From Mogibacterium diversum_A (lineage in GTDB: Bacteria; Bacillota; Clostridia; Peptostreptococcales; Anaerovoracaceae): a DNA stretch of 64,000 bases. Positions within the stretch are counted from its first letter, which is position 1. The number at the start of each line of letters is the position of its first letter. Below the pieces are notes generated by a model. It was not told the origin of the DNA and did no database searches. It saw nothing but the letters and a program-made list of their open reading frames with translations. A program made the translations under genes and the position numbers. The stretch is taken from assembly GCF_938028775.1 (NCBI RefSeq), contig NZ_CALIZG010000005.1, forward strand, positions 1 through 64,000, in the 5' to 3' direction. Shown here piece by piece: positions 8,271-16,985 of the stretch.

Positions 8271-9725
8271 ATGGATGGGAATGCGTCAATCAATATATTT
8301 AATAAAGGGGAGGAGCTTGAGGGGAGCAGGACCTACCTGTGCATCGACCTGAAGTCTTATTATGCGTCTGTCGAATGCATAGCGCGAGGGCTTAATCCGC
8401 TCGAGGCTAAGCTTCTAGTCGCAGACATATCTAGGTCTGATAACACGATTTGCCTAGCGGTTTCACCTGCACTGAAGGCCATTGGTGTGCCGGGGAGACC
8501 TAGATTATTTGAAGCGAAGCATGCGATAAGAAGAGCGGAGATAGAGTGTGGTCATGAGATTGAATACATCATAGCACCGCCAAGGATGGCTGAGTATGTG
8601 CGCATATCATCAGAAATTTATTCCATTTATATGAAATTTGTTTCCCCAGAGGATCTCCATGTATACAGCATAGATGAATGCTTTATGGATATAACGCATT
8701 ACCTCCACATGTATAAGGAGGCAGCGATTCGCCACAAGGTTTCGGCTGCTCGTGAGATGGCGATGACTATAATTAAAGCTGTACTATCTGAGACAGGCAT
8801 AGTTTCTACTGCGGGAATTGGAACTAATATGTATCTTGCTAAGGTTGGTATGGATATAGTTGCCAAGAAGAGCAAAGCCGATGAAGATGGCGTAAGAATT
8901 GCAGAGCTCAATGAGACATCTTATAAGTATCTCCTTTGGAACCATAAACCGCTAACTGACTTCTGGCAGATCGGGCGTGGTAAAGCCCGAAGGCTCGCTA
9001 AAATCGGGGCTTATACGATGGGGGATATAGCTCGCATATCGATTAATGAGGAGGAATATCTGTATAAAGCGTTTGGTGTAGACGCTGAGATTCTGATTGA
9101 TCATGCATGGGGTAAGGAACCATGTACCATGTCGGATATCAAGTCTTATAAGCCAACAGCGCATTCGCTCTCTACTGGGCAGGTTCTGCCTCGCGCATAT
9201 GCTCATGGAGAAGGTCGCAATATATTTATCGAGATGACTGATAAGTTATCCATGGACATGGTACGGAAGAAACTAAGAGCATCGCATTTTTCTTTCTGGG
9301 TCAGTTTCGACGGGCAGAGCCTTGAAAGTGGTGAGTATGATGGCCCGATTGTAGTTGATTTTTATGGAAGAGTGATACCTAAGGCTGTTTCTGGTAATGT
9401 CAGGCTGCATAAGGCAACGAATAGCACTGCTGAGATTGTAGGAAACTTAAAGAAAGCTTTTGATCGCCTGATAGACCCGACGCTTTACATAAGGCGCATA
9501 ACCATAGCCGCCAACGATATCAAAGGAGTAGATGAAGATGAGCAGATTGATATATTTTCACTAGACTCTTGCGATACAGATGACTCTAAAGAATGTGAAT
9601 TGCAGGGGGTTATGCTAGCAATACGTGAGAAGTATGGAAGCAATGCCTTGATAAAAGGCATGAATCTCGAAGAGGGAAGCACATATATAGAAAGGAACAA
9701 TCAGATAGGAGGTCATAGAGCGTAG
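8271..9725 (+). CDS. Y-family (error-prone) DNA polymerase, UmuC/UvrX type
   Basis: A translesion polymerase of about 484 residues. Catalytic acidic residues are visible at CIDLKSYYASVE (Asp26) and SIDECFMDI (Asp135-Glu136), followed by an HhH-type region (FWQIGRGKARRLAKIG) and a little-finger domain. It belongs to the UvrX/YqjW branch seen in Firmicutes and their plasmids or phages rather than to DinB. A longer reading frame begins at a TTG inside the -35 box and cannot be translated from this promoter; the ATG at 8271 with AGGAAG before it is the likely start. It is SOS-controlled by the LexA box and is followed without a gap by a YolD-like gene. Confidence 0.88.
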   Translation: MDGNASINIFNKGEELEGSRTYLCIDLKSYYASVECIARGLNPLEAKLLVADISRSDNTICLAVSPALKAIGVPGRPRLFEAKHAIRRAEIECGHEIEYIIAPPRMAEYVRISSEIYSIYMKFVSPEDLHVYSIDECFMDITHYLHMYKEAAIRHKVSAAREMAMTIIKAVLSETGIVSTAGIGTNMYLAKVGMDIVAKKSKADEDGVRIAELNETSYKYLLWNHKPLTDFWQIGRGKARRLAKIGAYTMGDIARISINEEEYLYKAFGVDAEILIDHAWGKEPCTMSDIKSYKPTAHSLSTGQVLPRAYAHGEGRNIFIEMTDKLSMDMVRKKLRASHFSFWVSFDGQSLESGEYDGPIVVDFYGRVIPKAVSGNVRLHKATNSTAEIVGNLKKAFDRLIDPTLYIRRITIAANDIKGVDEDEQIDIFSLDSCDTDDSKECELQGVMLAIREKYGSNALIKGMNLEEGSTYIERNNQIGGHRA

Positions 9726-10232
9726 ATGGGTGTATACGATGAAAGAATAATACGGGCAACAAAATTTGAATATGCCGATATTATCAATAGAGTGAGGCCA
9801 GTTCATCGGGCTGATAGATTTTCGTACAAGTATCCGCGGATGAGTAATGAGAAGCGAGCTAAGATATTCGCACCTTTTGCTGCCTTGTCTGGATATGATG
9901 ATGCTTTATCGGAAAAGGAGATAATCTACGATATCAAAAGGGTACTTACTGATGATGAGTATTTTGATTTAGACTGCAAGATTGCAGCCATATACGAAAA
10001 TTGTAGCAATAGCATATTAGCTAGAGAAAATGGTGTTGAGGTCAGAATACTTTACTTTGAGCCCCTTGCCGATGATGAGCTGCATGGCAGATATATAGAA
10101 ATTAGTGGATTAGTCACAAAGGTCAGGCCAGATAAAGAGACTATCACAATTCTTGATAAAGAAATTCCTTTGAGGTCAATATACAAACTAGAAATCTTAA
10201 ATGCTAGGAGTATTGGGTCGCAAGATGAATAA
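9726..10232 (+). CDS. YolD-like protein, partner of the Y-family polymerase
   Basis: A 168-residue soluble protein whose central stretch MSNEKRAKIFAPFAALSGY is the hallmark of the YolD-like family, commonly encoded next to UvrX/YqjW-type polymerases. The C-terminal half has a short beta domain (ISGLVTKVRPDKETITILDKE). The ATG abuts the polymerase stop codon, with GGAGG 12-14 bp upstream, so it is co-transcribed under the LexA-type promoter. A role as accessory or regulatory factor for the polymerase is inferred from repeated gene pairing; the biochemical role is not settled. Confidence 0.8.
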   Translation: MGVYDERIIRATKFEYADIINRVRPVHRADRFSYKYPRMSNEKRAKIFAPFAALSGYDDALSEKEIIYDIKRVLTDDEYFDLDCKIAAIYENCSNSILARENGVEVRILYFEPLADDELHGRYIEISGLVTKVRPDKETITILDKEIPLRSIYKLEILNARSIGSQDE

Positions 10233-10256
10233 AAATCCCTGCTCTTTCAAGCAGGG
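10231..10256 (-). terminator. Terminator of the unknown minus-strand gene
   Basis: CCCTGCT and AGCAGGG form a 7-bp stem with a 6-nt loop. Read on the minus strand the stem is followed by ATTTTT, so it mainly serves the gene at 10357-10929; a weak stop for the polymerase operon is also possible. Confidence 0.7.
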
Positions 10257-10356
10257 GGGTGTGTATTCGTTTATCTAAATTGATAAATCAGCGATATGTT
10301 TTGTCAGACTATTAGGTAGCACATCTTGTCTGCAATGCATATGGGAGAACCTATGA

Positions 10357-10929
10357 TTAAACTCGTGCAATCTGCTCTATTCCTTCAACTGTACCAAGAA
10401 GTTCCATGCCAACTGGTCTCCAGTAATCATATATTAGCACAGGACCGCTGTATTCATACAGAAGCCTTATGACCGTATTGAAGAATATAGGATTGTTGAT
10501 GAACATCTTAACGTTGAAATTACAGTCATACTGCTTTTCTTCGGTATACGGATACTTGAAATTAATAATCTGCGACTCAGGTTCGCAGTCATAGTAGCGA
10601 AGCTCTAGAAGCTTGTAGCCGGTGAATTTTGACTGGTTATCATCAGCATTTTCACGGCAAGCGATTATTTGATCAGCTCTTGCATCAGTCATAACCTGAA
10701 TATCGCCAAGATTGTTCTTGCAGAGCTCATATAACTCTCTGACTGTGTTAAGTGCGTGGGGTCTCTCCGCCTCGTTTTCATCTATAGGGATAATTCCTTT
10801 GCCGATTAGGTGCTGCAGGAATTCCTCGCATGAGAAAGTGCCGAGCGTATAATCCTCTGGTTTGTTGCTGGAATTACATTCGATAGTTACATTTGAATTG
10901 TCGATTTCTTTAAAATTGATATATGCCAT
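10357..10929 (-). CDS. Unknown conserved-looking soluble protein
   Basis: I do not recognise this 190-residue acidic protein. It has no signal peptide or membrane helix. It starts with MAYINFKEIDNSNVTIEC and ends in a region rich in Tyr and aromatic residues (LLYEYSGPVLIYDYWRP). A helix-forming middle (LNTVRELYELCKNN) is followed by a strand-rich half. AGAGGTGAC just before the ATG is a good ribosome binding site, and a clean terminator follows, so the gene is likely real and monocistronic. Nothing in the neighbourhood points to a function. Confidence 0.65.
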   Translation of the reverse strand: MAYINFKEIDNSNVTIECNSSNKPEDYTLGTFSCEEFLQHLIGKGIIPIDENEAERPHALNTVRELYELCKNNLGDIQVMTDARADQIIACRENADDNQSKFTGYKLLELRYYDCEPESQIINFKYPYTEEKQYDCNFNVKMFINNPIFFNTVIRLLYEYSGPVLIYDYWRPVGMELLGTVEGIEQIARV

Positions 10930-11007
10930 CTTGTCACCTCTAACCTCTATTAATTAGCATTGGTATTATATCATTAGAGCGAAGTGAGGTCATTAATAAA
11001 TAAAGAG

Positions 11008-11037
11008 AGAGGTGGCACTTATTTAAACGCCACCTCT
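11008..11037 (-). terminator. Terminator after the hydroxyacyl-CoA dehydrogenase gene
   Basis: AGAGGTGGC pairs with GCCACCTCT across a 12-nt loop. On the minus strand it is followed by a T-rich stretch (CTCTTTATTTATT). Confidence 0.75.
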
Positions 11038-11064
11038 GATGTTACAGATAGGATGTTCAGAAGA

Positions 11065-12018
11065 TTATCTATATTTATAGAAACCTTCACCAGCATTGAT
11101 GCCGGTCTTACCTTCATCTATGTACTTTTTAAGCATTGCTGCAATCTTGCCTGCATTTGAATCTGGGTTCTTTGACTCAGGGTTGCTGGATACGATGTTG
11201 TAAGCAGTTGTTAGTCCGACGATATCGAGTACCTGGAAAGGACCAAGTGGAGAACCTGTTCCTAGCTTCCAAGCGCGGTCGATATTTTCATGATCTCCAA
11301 TTCCGTTAGCGAGTAGGTACTGTGCAGAATTTAGGAATGGCACTAGCATAGAATTTAACAGATAACCAGGCTGTTCCTTCAGAACCTTAATAGGGACCAT
11401 GTTGATGGCTTTAGCGAATTCAACTACTTCGTCATATGCGGCCTGGGATGTCTCGCTATGCCCCATAACCTCACCGATGTTGCTTCTCCAGATGTTGTTA
11501 GCAAAGTGAAGTGCGAGGTATCTCTCAGGCTTAGATATATCTTCCTTAAATGTGCTAGGAAGGAATGTCGAAGAATTTGTCATTACGATAGTATTATCGT
11601 CGAGCACTTTATCGAGCTTTCTATAGAACTCATGCTTTTCATCAGGAATCTCAGCCATGCTCTCTATATAGTAATCGCAGCCTTTTGCAGAATCCTCTAG
11701 AGAAAGAGATAGCTTTAGATTCTTATAAGCAGATTCAACTTTTTCTTGGAGTTCGTCGAGCTTCTCGCTAGTTAGGTCTTCAGCTTTTACCCCGAAACCT
11801 CCAGGAACTTGGAGTCCAGGCTTGCCTAGATTTTGCCTTAGCGTTTCGATTTCAGATAGATAAATCTTGTATAGCCTGTCTATCTTAGGCTGAGATCTAC
11901 CGATGGAACCTTCGCTTCTTAGCCATATAGTTGTATCGAATCCGGAGAAAGCGCTCTGAAAAGCAATCTGACTGCCTAGTACGCCGCCACCAGCTACTGT
12001 AACTTTTTTATTATTCAT
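11065..12018 (-). CDS. 3-hydroxyacyl-CoA dehydrogenase family (3-hydroxybutyryl-CoA dehydrogenase-like)
   Basis: A 317-residue NAD(P)-dependent dehydrogenase. The N-terminal Rossmann fold shows VTVAGGGVLGSQIAFQ; ESMAEIPDEKHEFYRKLD and MTNSSTFLPSTF match the middle of the family; LHFANNIWRSNIGEVMGH holds the active-site His-type block (family LHFxNP), and the C-terminal HCDH domain includes PGYLLNSMLVPFLNSA. It would oxidise or reduce a 3-hydroxyacyl-CoA, for example in butyrate formation. An insertion near residues 35-65 makes it longer than the usual 282 residues. AGGAGG precedes the ATG. No thiolase, crotonase or acyl-CoA dehydrogenase lies beside it, so the pathway is unproven. Confidence 0.82.
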   Translation of the reverse strand: MNNKKVTVAGGGVLGSQIAFQSAFSGFDTTIWLRSEGSIGRSQPKIDRLYKIYLSEIETLRQNLGKPGLQVPGGFGVKAEDLTSEKLDELQEKVESAYKNLKLSLSLEDSAKGCDYYIESMAEIPDEKHEFYRKLDKVLDDNTIVMTNSSTFLPSTFKEDISKPERYLALHFANNIWRSNIGEVMGHSETSQAAYDEVVEFAKAINMVPIKVLKEQPGYLLNSMLVPFLNSAQYLLANGIGDHENIDRAWKLGTGSPLGPFQVLDIVGLTTAYNIVSSNPESKNPDSNAGKIAAMLKKYIDEGKTGINAGEGFYKYR

Positions 12019-12159
12019 GGGATTACCTCCTGTGTTATAAACAACTTGTGTTAGTTTTGTATAACTCGATTATACACCTAAAATTAAATAAAGCCACATA
12101 ATATTTAATAGTATGCAATTATTTCTTTAAAACTACACAATTCATAATGATTGCGACTA

Positions 12160-12188
12160 TTGACAGAGTTCCATAATAGTTCTATTAT
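12160..12188 (+). promoter_or_regulatory. Promoter of the riboflavin operon
   Basis: TTGACA, 17 bp, TATTAT, placed about 60 bp before the FMN riboswitch. The spacer and -10 contain a small dyad (ATAATA-GTTC-TATTAT) of unknown meaning. Confidence 0.75.
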
Positions 12189-12251
12189 ACTTATTAGTTC
12201 TTGGTTTATTATCTTTAACTATTTGAACCTAGAACTGATAAATATGGTAAT

Positions 12252-12360
12252 TGACTTCAGGGCAGGGTGTAATTCCCTACCGGCGGTATAGCCCGCGAGC
12301 CGAGAGGCATGATTCGGTTAGATTCCGAAGCCGACAGTTAAAGTCTGGATGGGAGAAGCT
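12252..12360 (+). ncRNA. FMN riboswitch (RFN element)
   Basis: The classical RFN signature is visible: TTCAGGGCAGGGTG at the 5' side, CCCTACCGGCGGTA, GCCCGCGAGC, the GATTCGGTT...CCGAAGCCGACAG arm and the closing AGTCTGGATGGGAGAA. FMN binding to such RNAs turns off riboflavin genes. Here it lies before ribD with a terminator as expression platform, so control is probably by transcription attenuation. Confidence 0.95.
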
Positions 12361-12402
12361 TTTATTCTGAAGGGTACAGTAGGTTGTACAGGGATGAATT
12401 GC

Positions 12403-12428
12403 AGGAGCTCTGAGGGGGCTTCTTTTTT
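12403..12428 (+). terminator. Riboswitch-controlled terminator
   Basis: AGGAGC pairs with GCTTCT (one G-U pair) followed by six T. The 3' arm can alternatively pair with GAGAAGC at the end of the RFN element, the arrangement expected for an antiterminator switch. Confidence 0.7.
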
Positions 12429-12489
12429 AGTGCATATCCATTCTAATTGAACGGGTCAATTGTATATTTATTCGAATGAGGAGAGAGAA

Positions 12490-13758
12490 ATGTCGTTAGA
12501 GAGAGCTGATGAGCTGATGCTACAGGACAAAGAGTATATGAGCCGAGCTATTGAACTGGCCAAGAAGGGCACAGGATGGGTTAATCCTAACCCAAAGGTC
12601 GGGGCTGTAATTGTCAAAGATGGACAGATCATAGGCGAGGGATACCATGTAAAGTGCGGTCAGATGCACGCTGAAAGAAATGCTATAGCATCGCTTCGTG
12701 ATTCTGCAGAGGGTGCTACGATGTACGTGACTATGGAGCCTTGTTGTCATTACGGCAAGACACCGCCGTGCACGGAGGCAATTATTGAAAACGGAATAGC
12801 TAGAGTTGTGATTGGATCCAAGGACCCTAATCCGAAGGTAGCTGGAAAGGGTGTTCAAGCGCTGAGAGATGCTGGCATTGAGGTCGTAGAAGACTTCATG
12901 ATGGATGAGTGTGATGCTCTAAATCCGATTTTCTTCCACTACATAACTACTAAGCATCCTTACGTCATGATGAAGTATGCCATGACTGCTGACGGTAAGA
13001 TTGCGACTAAGACTGGAGCATCAAGGTGGGTTACTGGCCCTGAGGCTATTCACAAGGTGCATGAGCTGCGTCATGAATGCATGAGCATCATGGTCGGTGT
13101 TGATACGGTTATAGCTGATGATCCTATGCTTAACTGCAGAATTGAGGGTGGCAGAAATCCGGTGAGAATCGTATGCGACAGCAAGCTCAGAATTCCAAAT
13201 GAATGCCAGTTAGTTAGAACTGCTGATGAGTACGATAGTGAAACTGTTGTCGTTTGCGCAGTTGAAGGTCTGCCTATAGGAGAGGTGAGGTTTACTGATA
13301 AGGCACCAATCTATTTGGACTATGAGAATACAAATCCGCTTGCAAAGGCTTTAGGCAAGAAGTTTGGCGGAGGAAATTTCATCAAGAAGGCAGTTAAACT
13401 TAACGAGATGGGAGTCAGGATTTTTAACTTCCCTGGTCACGATGGAAGAGTCAATCTAAACATGCTGATGGAATACCTCGGCAGTCTAGAAATAGATAGC
13501 TTGCTCCTTGAAGGTGGTGGAAATCTCAATGAAAGTGCGCTGAGAGTTGGAATTATCAGCGAGATGAGAATATTTATCGCACCAAAGGTATTCGGTGGAA
13601 AGGCGAAGAGCCCTATTGAGGGTATTGGAGTTGACAATCCTAATATGGCATATAAATTCTCGTTCGACGACGTTGAGAGGATTGGTTCTGATCTCATGAT
13701 TACATGCAAGAGAATCGATAATCTCAGCACATATATTCCAGAAGATGGAGAAAACTAA
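12490..13758 (+). CDS. ribD: Bifunctional pyrimidine deaminase/reductase RibD
   Basis: About 422 residues catalysing two riboflavin steps: deamination of the diaminopyrimidine ribosyl phosphate and reduction of its ribose. The N-terminal cytidine-deaminase domain has the zinc motif MHAERNAI and MEPCCHYGKTPPC; the C-terminal reductase domain holds MMKYAMTADGKIAT and LLLEGGGNLNESAL. A TTG 30 bp upstream is in frame, but GAGGAGAG sits before the ATG at 12490. The stop overlaps the ribE start by one base. First gene of the FMN-riboswitch operon. Confidence 0.95.
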   Translation: MSLERADELMLQDKEYMSRAIELAKKGTGWVNPNPKVGAVIVKDGQIIGEGYHVKCGQMHAERNAIASLRDSAEGATMYVTMEPCCHYGKTPPCTEAIIENGIARVVIGSKDPNPKVAGKGVQALRDAGIEVVEDFMMDECDALNPIFFHYITTKHPYVMMKYAMTADGKIATKTGASRWVTGPEAIHKVHELRHECMSIMVGVDTVIADDPMLNCRIEGGRNPVRIVCDSKLRIPNECQLVRTADEYDSETVVVCAVEGLPIGEVRFTDKAPIYLDYENTNPLAKALGKKFGGGNFIKKAVKLNEMGVRIFNFPGHDGRVNLNMLMEYLGSLEIDSLLLEGGGNLNESALRVGIISEMRIFIAPKVFGGKAKSPIEGIGVDNPNMAYKFSFDDVERIGSDLMITCKRIDNLSTYIPEDGEN

Positions 13759-14432
13759 TGTTTACAGGAATCATTGAAGAGACAGGGAGATTGAGGTCAC
13801 TTGATATATCGGGGGTGACGGGCCGCGTAGAGCTCGAGGCCTCAAAGGTACTAGAAGGCACTAATATTGGTGATAGCATCGCTGTGAACGGTGTTTGCCT
13901 CACTGTAGTAGAACTTCATGCTGATGGATTTACCGCAGACGTCATGCCTGAGACCATCTCCAGAACGGGATTCTCGCAGCTCAGAGTGGGCGATAAGGTT
14001 AACCTGGAACGAGCGATGGCTGCAAATGGTAGGTTCGGTGGACACATAGTATCGGGCCATATCGATGGCGTTGGGACTGTTGAATCACTCGAGCATGATG
14101 GAATTGCCGTATGGGTAAGCATAAAGGCACCAACAGATATTATTAAACTCATAGTTGAGAAGGGGTCCATAGCAATCGATGGAATCAGCCTTACTGTTGC
14201 TTATGTGGATAATGAGCGTTTCAAGGTTTCGATTATCCCTCATACAGGTGAGGAGACTACACTGCTGAAGAGGCATGCAGGCGATAAAGTTAATCTTGAA
14301 AATGATATTGTAGGCAAATACGTAGAAAAATTATTGGGACTCGGTGAGCCGACTGTATATGGTGGTACTCGGCAAAAGGGCGATAACGAAAGTGGACTTA
14401 CACTTGAGTTCCTGGCGGAGAACGGGTTCTGA
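13758..14432 (+). CDS. ribE: Riboflavin synthase alpha chain
   Basis: Converts two 6,7-dimethyl-8-ribityllumazine molecules to riboflavin. The 224-residue protein shows the two tandem barrels of the family: MFTGIIEETG at the N-terminus with VNGVCLTV, and a second copy with IDGISLTV, the glycine-rich GGHIVSGHIDG marking the first domain. It is translationally coupled to ribD by a one-base overlap. The last about 20 residues are a little longer than the usual 200-215. Confidence 0.95.
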   Translation: MFTGIIEETGRLRSLDISGVTGRVELEASKVLEGTNIGDSIAVNGVCLTVVELHADGFTADVMPETISRTGFSQLRVGDKVNLERAMAANGRFGGHIVSGHIDGVGTVESLEHDGIAVWVSIKAPTDIIKLIVEKGSIAIDGISLTVAYVDNERFKVSIIPHTGEETTLLKRHAGDKVNLENDIVGKYVEKLLGLGEPTVYGGTRQKGDNESGLTLEFLAENGF

Positions 14433-14443
14433 AAGGAGATACG

Positions 14444-15670
14444 ATGAGTAGTAGAAAACGCGAATATGATTCAATTGAAAGAGCGCTGGAGGATCTGAGA
14501 GCTGGAAAGATAATTCTATGTACAGATGACCCAGATAGAGAAAATGAAGGTGATATGATCTGTGCTGCGGAGTTTGCAACGCAGGAGAATATCAACATGA
14601 TGGCTAGTATCGCCAAGGGGCTCATCTGCACACCGATGAGCATTGAGCTCGCAAGGAAGCTCAACTTCCCAGCGATGGTGTCTGAGAACACGGATAACCA
14701 CGAAACTGCTTTTACAGTTTCAATAGACCATGTTGATACCACGACTGGTATTTCAGCTAAGGAACGAGGATATACGATGAGAAAATGCGTGGATCCAGAT
14801 TCGAAGCCGGAAGATTTCAGGAGACCAGGGCATGTATTCCCTCTCGTTGCTAAGAGAGGCGGTGTGCTAGTTAGAAATGGACATACAGAGGCTACAGTAG
14901 ACTTGCTGAGACTTGCAGGACTCAAGGAGTGCGGTGTGTGCTGTGAAATTATGGACGATGACGGCACGATGATGAGAACGCCTAAGCTGTGGGAAATCGC
15001 AGAGAAATATGATCTAGCATTTATAACGATCAAGCAACTTCAGGATTATCTGCGCATTAATGAGTGCCACGTAATTCGCGAGGCAGTAGCTAAACTGCCG
15101 ACAATGTATGGCGAATTCACAATGTATGGGTATATTAATGATATTACTGGCGAGCATCATGTAGCTCTTGTTAAGGGTGAAATCGGAGATGGTAAGGATG
15201 TTCTCTGCCGAGTTCATTCGGAGTGTCTCACAGGTGATACGTTCGGTTCGCTGAGATGCGACTGTGGTCTGCAGCTCGAGAAGTCACTCGAGATGATAGA
15301 AAAAGAAGGGCGCGGAGTGCTGCTTTACATGAGACAGGAAGGTCGTGGCATCGGACTCATCAATAAGATCAAGGCATACGCTCTTCAGGAAGAGGGATAC
15401 GATACAGTCGAGGCTAATGTTAAGCTTGGGTTTGCACCAGACCTAAGGGAATACTGGGTAGGAGCACAGATTTTAAGAGACCTGGGATGCAAGTCGTTAA
15501 GGCTTATGACTAACAACCCTGAAAAGGTGTATGGGCTCGGTGACTTTGCTCTGGACATAACTGAGAGAGTTCCGATTGAGATTAAGCCACAGAAGTTCGA
15601 TTACATGTATCTCAAGACTAAGAAGAGTAAGATGGGACATATTTTCAACGAAATTGATTTAGAGAAGTAG
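14444..15670 (+). CDS. ribBA: Fused DHBP synthase / GTP cyclohydrolase II (RibBA)
   Basis: A 408-residue fusion making both precursors of the pathway. The N-terminal half makes dihydroxybutanone phosphate and has DDPDRENEGDM and RPGHVFPL. The C-terminal half is GTP cyclohydrolase II, with its zinc cysteines in CLTGDTFGSLRCDCG and the RQEGRGIGL loop. AAAGGAG precedes the ATG. Spacing to ribE is 11 bp and to ribH 12 bp, consistent with one transcript. Confidence 0.95.
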   Translation: MSSRKREYDSIERALEDLRAGKIILCTDDPDRENEGDMICAAEFATQENINMMASIAKGLICTPMSIELARKLNFPAMVSENTDNHETAFTVSIDHVDTTTGISAKERGYTMRKCVDPDSKPEDFRRPGHVFPLVAKRGGVLVRNGHTEATVDLLRLAGLKECGVCCEIMDDDGTMMRTPKLWEIAEKYDLAFITIKQLQDYLRINECHVIREAVAKLPTMYGEFTMYGYINDITGEHHVALVKGEIGDGKDVLCRVHSECLTGDTFGSLRCDCGLQLEKSLEMIEKEGRGVLLYMRQEGRGIGLINKIKAYALQEEGYDTVEANVKLGFAPDLREYWVGAQILRDLGCKSLRLMTNNPEKVYGLGDFALDITERVPIEIKPQKFDYMYLKTKKSKMGHIFNEIDLEK

Positions 15671-15682
15671 AAAGGAATCGTC

Positions 15683-16156
15683 ATGAACAATATCAATCTA
15701 TTAGAGGGTAAAGTCGTTGCTAAAGAAGGAATGAAGGTTGGAATCGTGGCTGCTCGTTTCAATGAAATTGTTGTAAGCAAGCTACTAAGCGGTGCAATTG
15801 ACGGACTTGTACGCCACAATGTCAAGGAAGAGAATATCACAGCTGCTTGGGTGCCTGGAGCATTTGAGCTACCAACCGTTGCAAAGAAGATGGCTGAGTC
15901 CGGAAAGTATGATGCTGTAATCGTTCTCGGTGCTGTAATCAGAGGGCAGACATCCCACTACGAGCTTGTATGCAACGAGGCTGCAAAAGGAATCGCTCAG
16001 ATTTCTATGCAGACCGGTGTGCCAACTATGTTTGGAGTTATCACGACAGAGAATATTGAACAGGCAATCGCTCGTGCAGGAAGCAAGGTTGGAAACAAGG
16101 GCTACGACTGCGCACTATCCGCAATTGAGATGGTTAACCTCGTAGATCAGCTATAG
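15683..16156 (+). CDS. ribH: Lumazine synthase (RibH)
   Basis: The 157-residue protein condenses the dihydroxybutanone phosphate and the ribitylamino-pyrimidine into lumazine, usually as a 60-subunit shell. Family motifs are IVAARFNE, VPGAFELP, VLGAVIRGQTSHYE and the catalytic-His loop just within it, and GVPTMFGVITTENIEQA. It closes the riboflavin operon and is followed by a strong terminator. Confidence 0.95.
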   Translation: MNNINLLEGKVVAKEGMKVGIVAARFNEIVVSKLLSGAIDGLVRHNVKEENITAAWVPGAFELPTVAKKMAESGKYDAVIVLGAVIRGQTSHYELVCNEAAKGIAQISMQTGVPTMFGVITTENIEQAIARAGSKVGNKGYDCALSAIEMVNLVDQL

Positions 16157-16199
16157 AACAGCTTTATTAATAAAGGTGAGCAGGCATATTTAATAACAG

Positions 16200-16230
16200 C
16201 AAGGCAGACTGGTGAAGTCTGCCTTGTTTT
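16200..16230 (+). terminator. Terminator of the riboflavin operon
   Basis: CAAGGCAGACT pairs perfectly with AGTCTGCCTTG around a 5-nt loop, followed by TTTT. Confidence 0.9.
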
Positions 16231-16259
16231 CAAAATGCAAATGGGGATTGGTCTTATAC

Positions 16260-16976
16260 ATGGATAAGAGTATGGAAATTAAGAATGGTGAAAGGAAAAA
16301 TCAAGACAAGAGCAAGGTTATGCTCGTGTTTGACTACGATGGCACCATTCAAGAAACTATTAAGATTTATGCACCAGCTATTTTTGATATAGCGAAAAGG
16401 CTGAGGACGATATATGATGTTCCAGTCGAAAATCCTAGCTATGCGCGCATGGAGAGCTGGCTGGGGCTTACAAATGACGAGATGTGGGCAGACTTCGCCC
16501 CAGCGCTCCCTACGGCCGCTAAGGCGGCCGCATCGGCGCGGGTCGGCGCCTACATGCGCACTCTGGTTCGCGATGGTGCTGATCCCTGGTATTCTGGTGC
16601 TCGTGACACACTAGACAGGCTCAAAAAACAGGGATACAGGATGATGATACTTAGCAACTCAGATCACGAGTATGCAGAATTCAACAGAAAGAGATTTGAC
16701 ACGGATAAATGGTTTGAGAGATATATAGATTGCGAATCCTGGGATTGGCAGTCTAAAGCTGATGTGTTAAGCTCTATAATAAGTGCAGAACCTGACTTAA
16801 CATATGTTATGATTGGGGATAGGTTCAATGACCAAGAGGCGGCAGTGAGGAACAAGATATTGTTTGTCGCATGTGAATATGGATACGGGAAGTCTGGGGA
16901 GCTAGATGAGGCTGATGCGAGAGCTTATTCAATTGCTGAGCTACCGGAGATTATTACTAGATTAACTGATTATTAG
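16260..16976 (+). CDS. HAD-superfamily hydrolase
   Basis: A haloacid dehalogenase-type phosphatase of about 238 residues. Motif I is FDYDGTIQE, motif II is MMILSNSDHEY, and the metal-binding end is MIGDRFNDQEA, so it should hydrolyse a small phosphorylated metabolite. Start choice is uncertain: an in-frame GTG at 16212 lies inside the preceding terminator and is unlikely; ATGs at 16260, 16272 and 16320 are possible, none with a strong ribosome binding site. A short segment near 16500-16560 is much richer in GC (Ala/Arg-rich) than its surroundings. Position after the riboflavin genes hints at, but does not prove, a flavin-precursor phosphatase. Confidence 0.75.
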   Translation: MDKSMEIKNGERKNQDKSKVMLVFDYDGTIQETIKIYAPAIFDIAKRLRTIYDVPVENPSYARMESWLGLTNDEMWADFAPALPTAAKAAASARVGAYMRTLVRDGADPWYSGARDTLDRLKKQGYRMMILSNSDHEYAEFNRKRFDTDKWFERYIDCESWDWQSKADVLSSIISAEPDLTYVMIGDRFNDQEAAVRNKILFVACEYGYGKSGELDEADARAYSIAELPEIITRLTDY

Positions 16977-16985
16977 GGGGTTAAG

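Noticed and set aside
14398..15033. Long open frame antisense to ribBA
   Set aside because: It is fully opposite a conserved gene, is Ser/Leu rich without family features and has no ribosome binding site; it is a shadow of the codon pattern.
16212..16259. Upstream GTG start for the HAD hydrolase
   Set aside because: It lies inside the riboflavin operon terminator stem, with no ribosome binding site.
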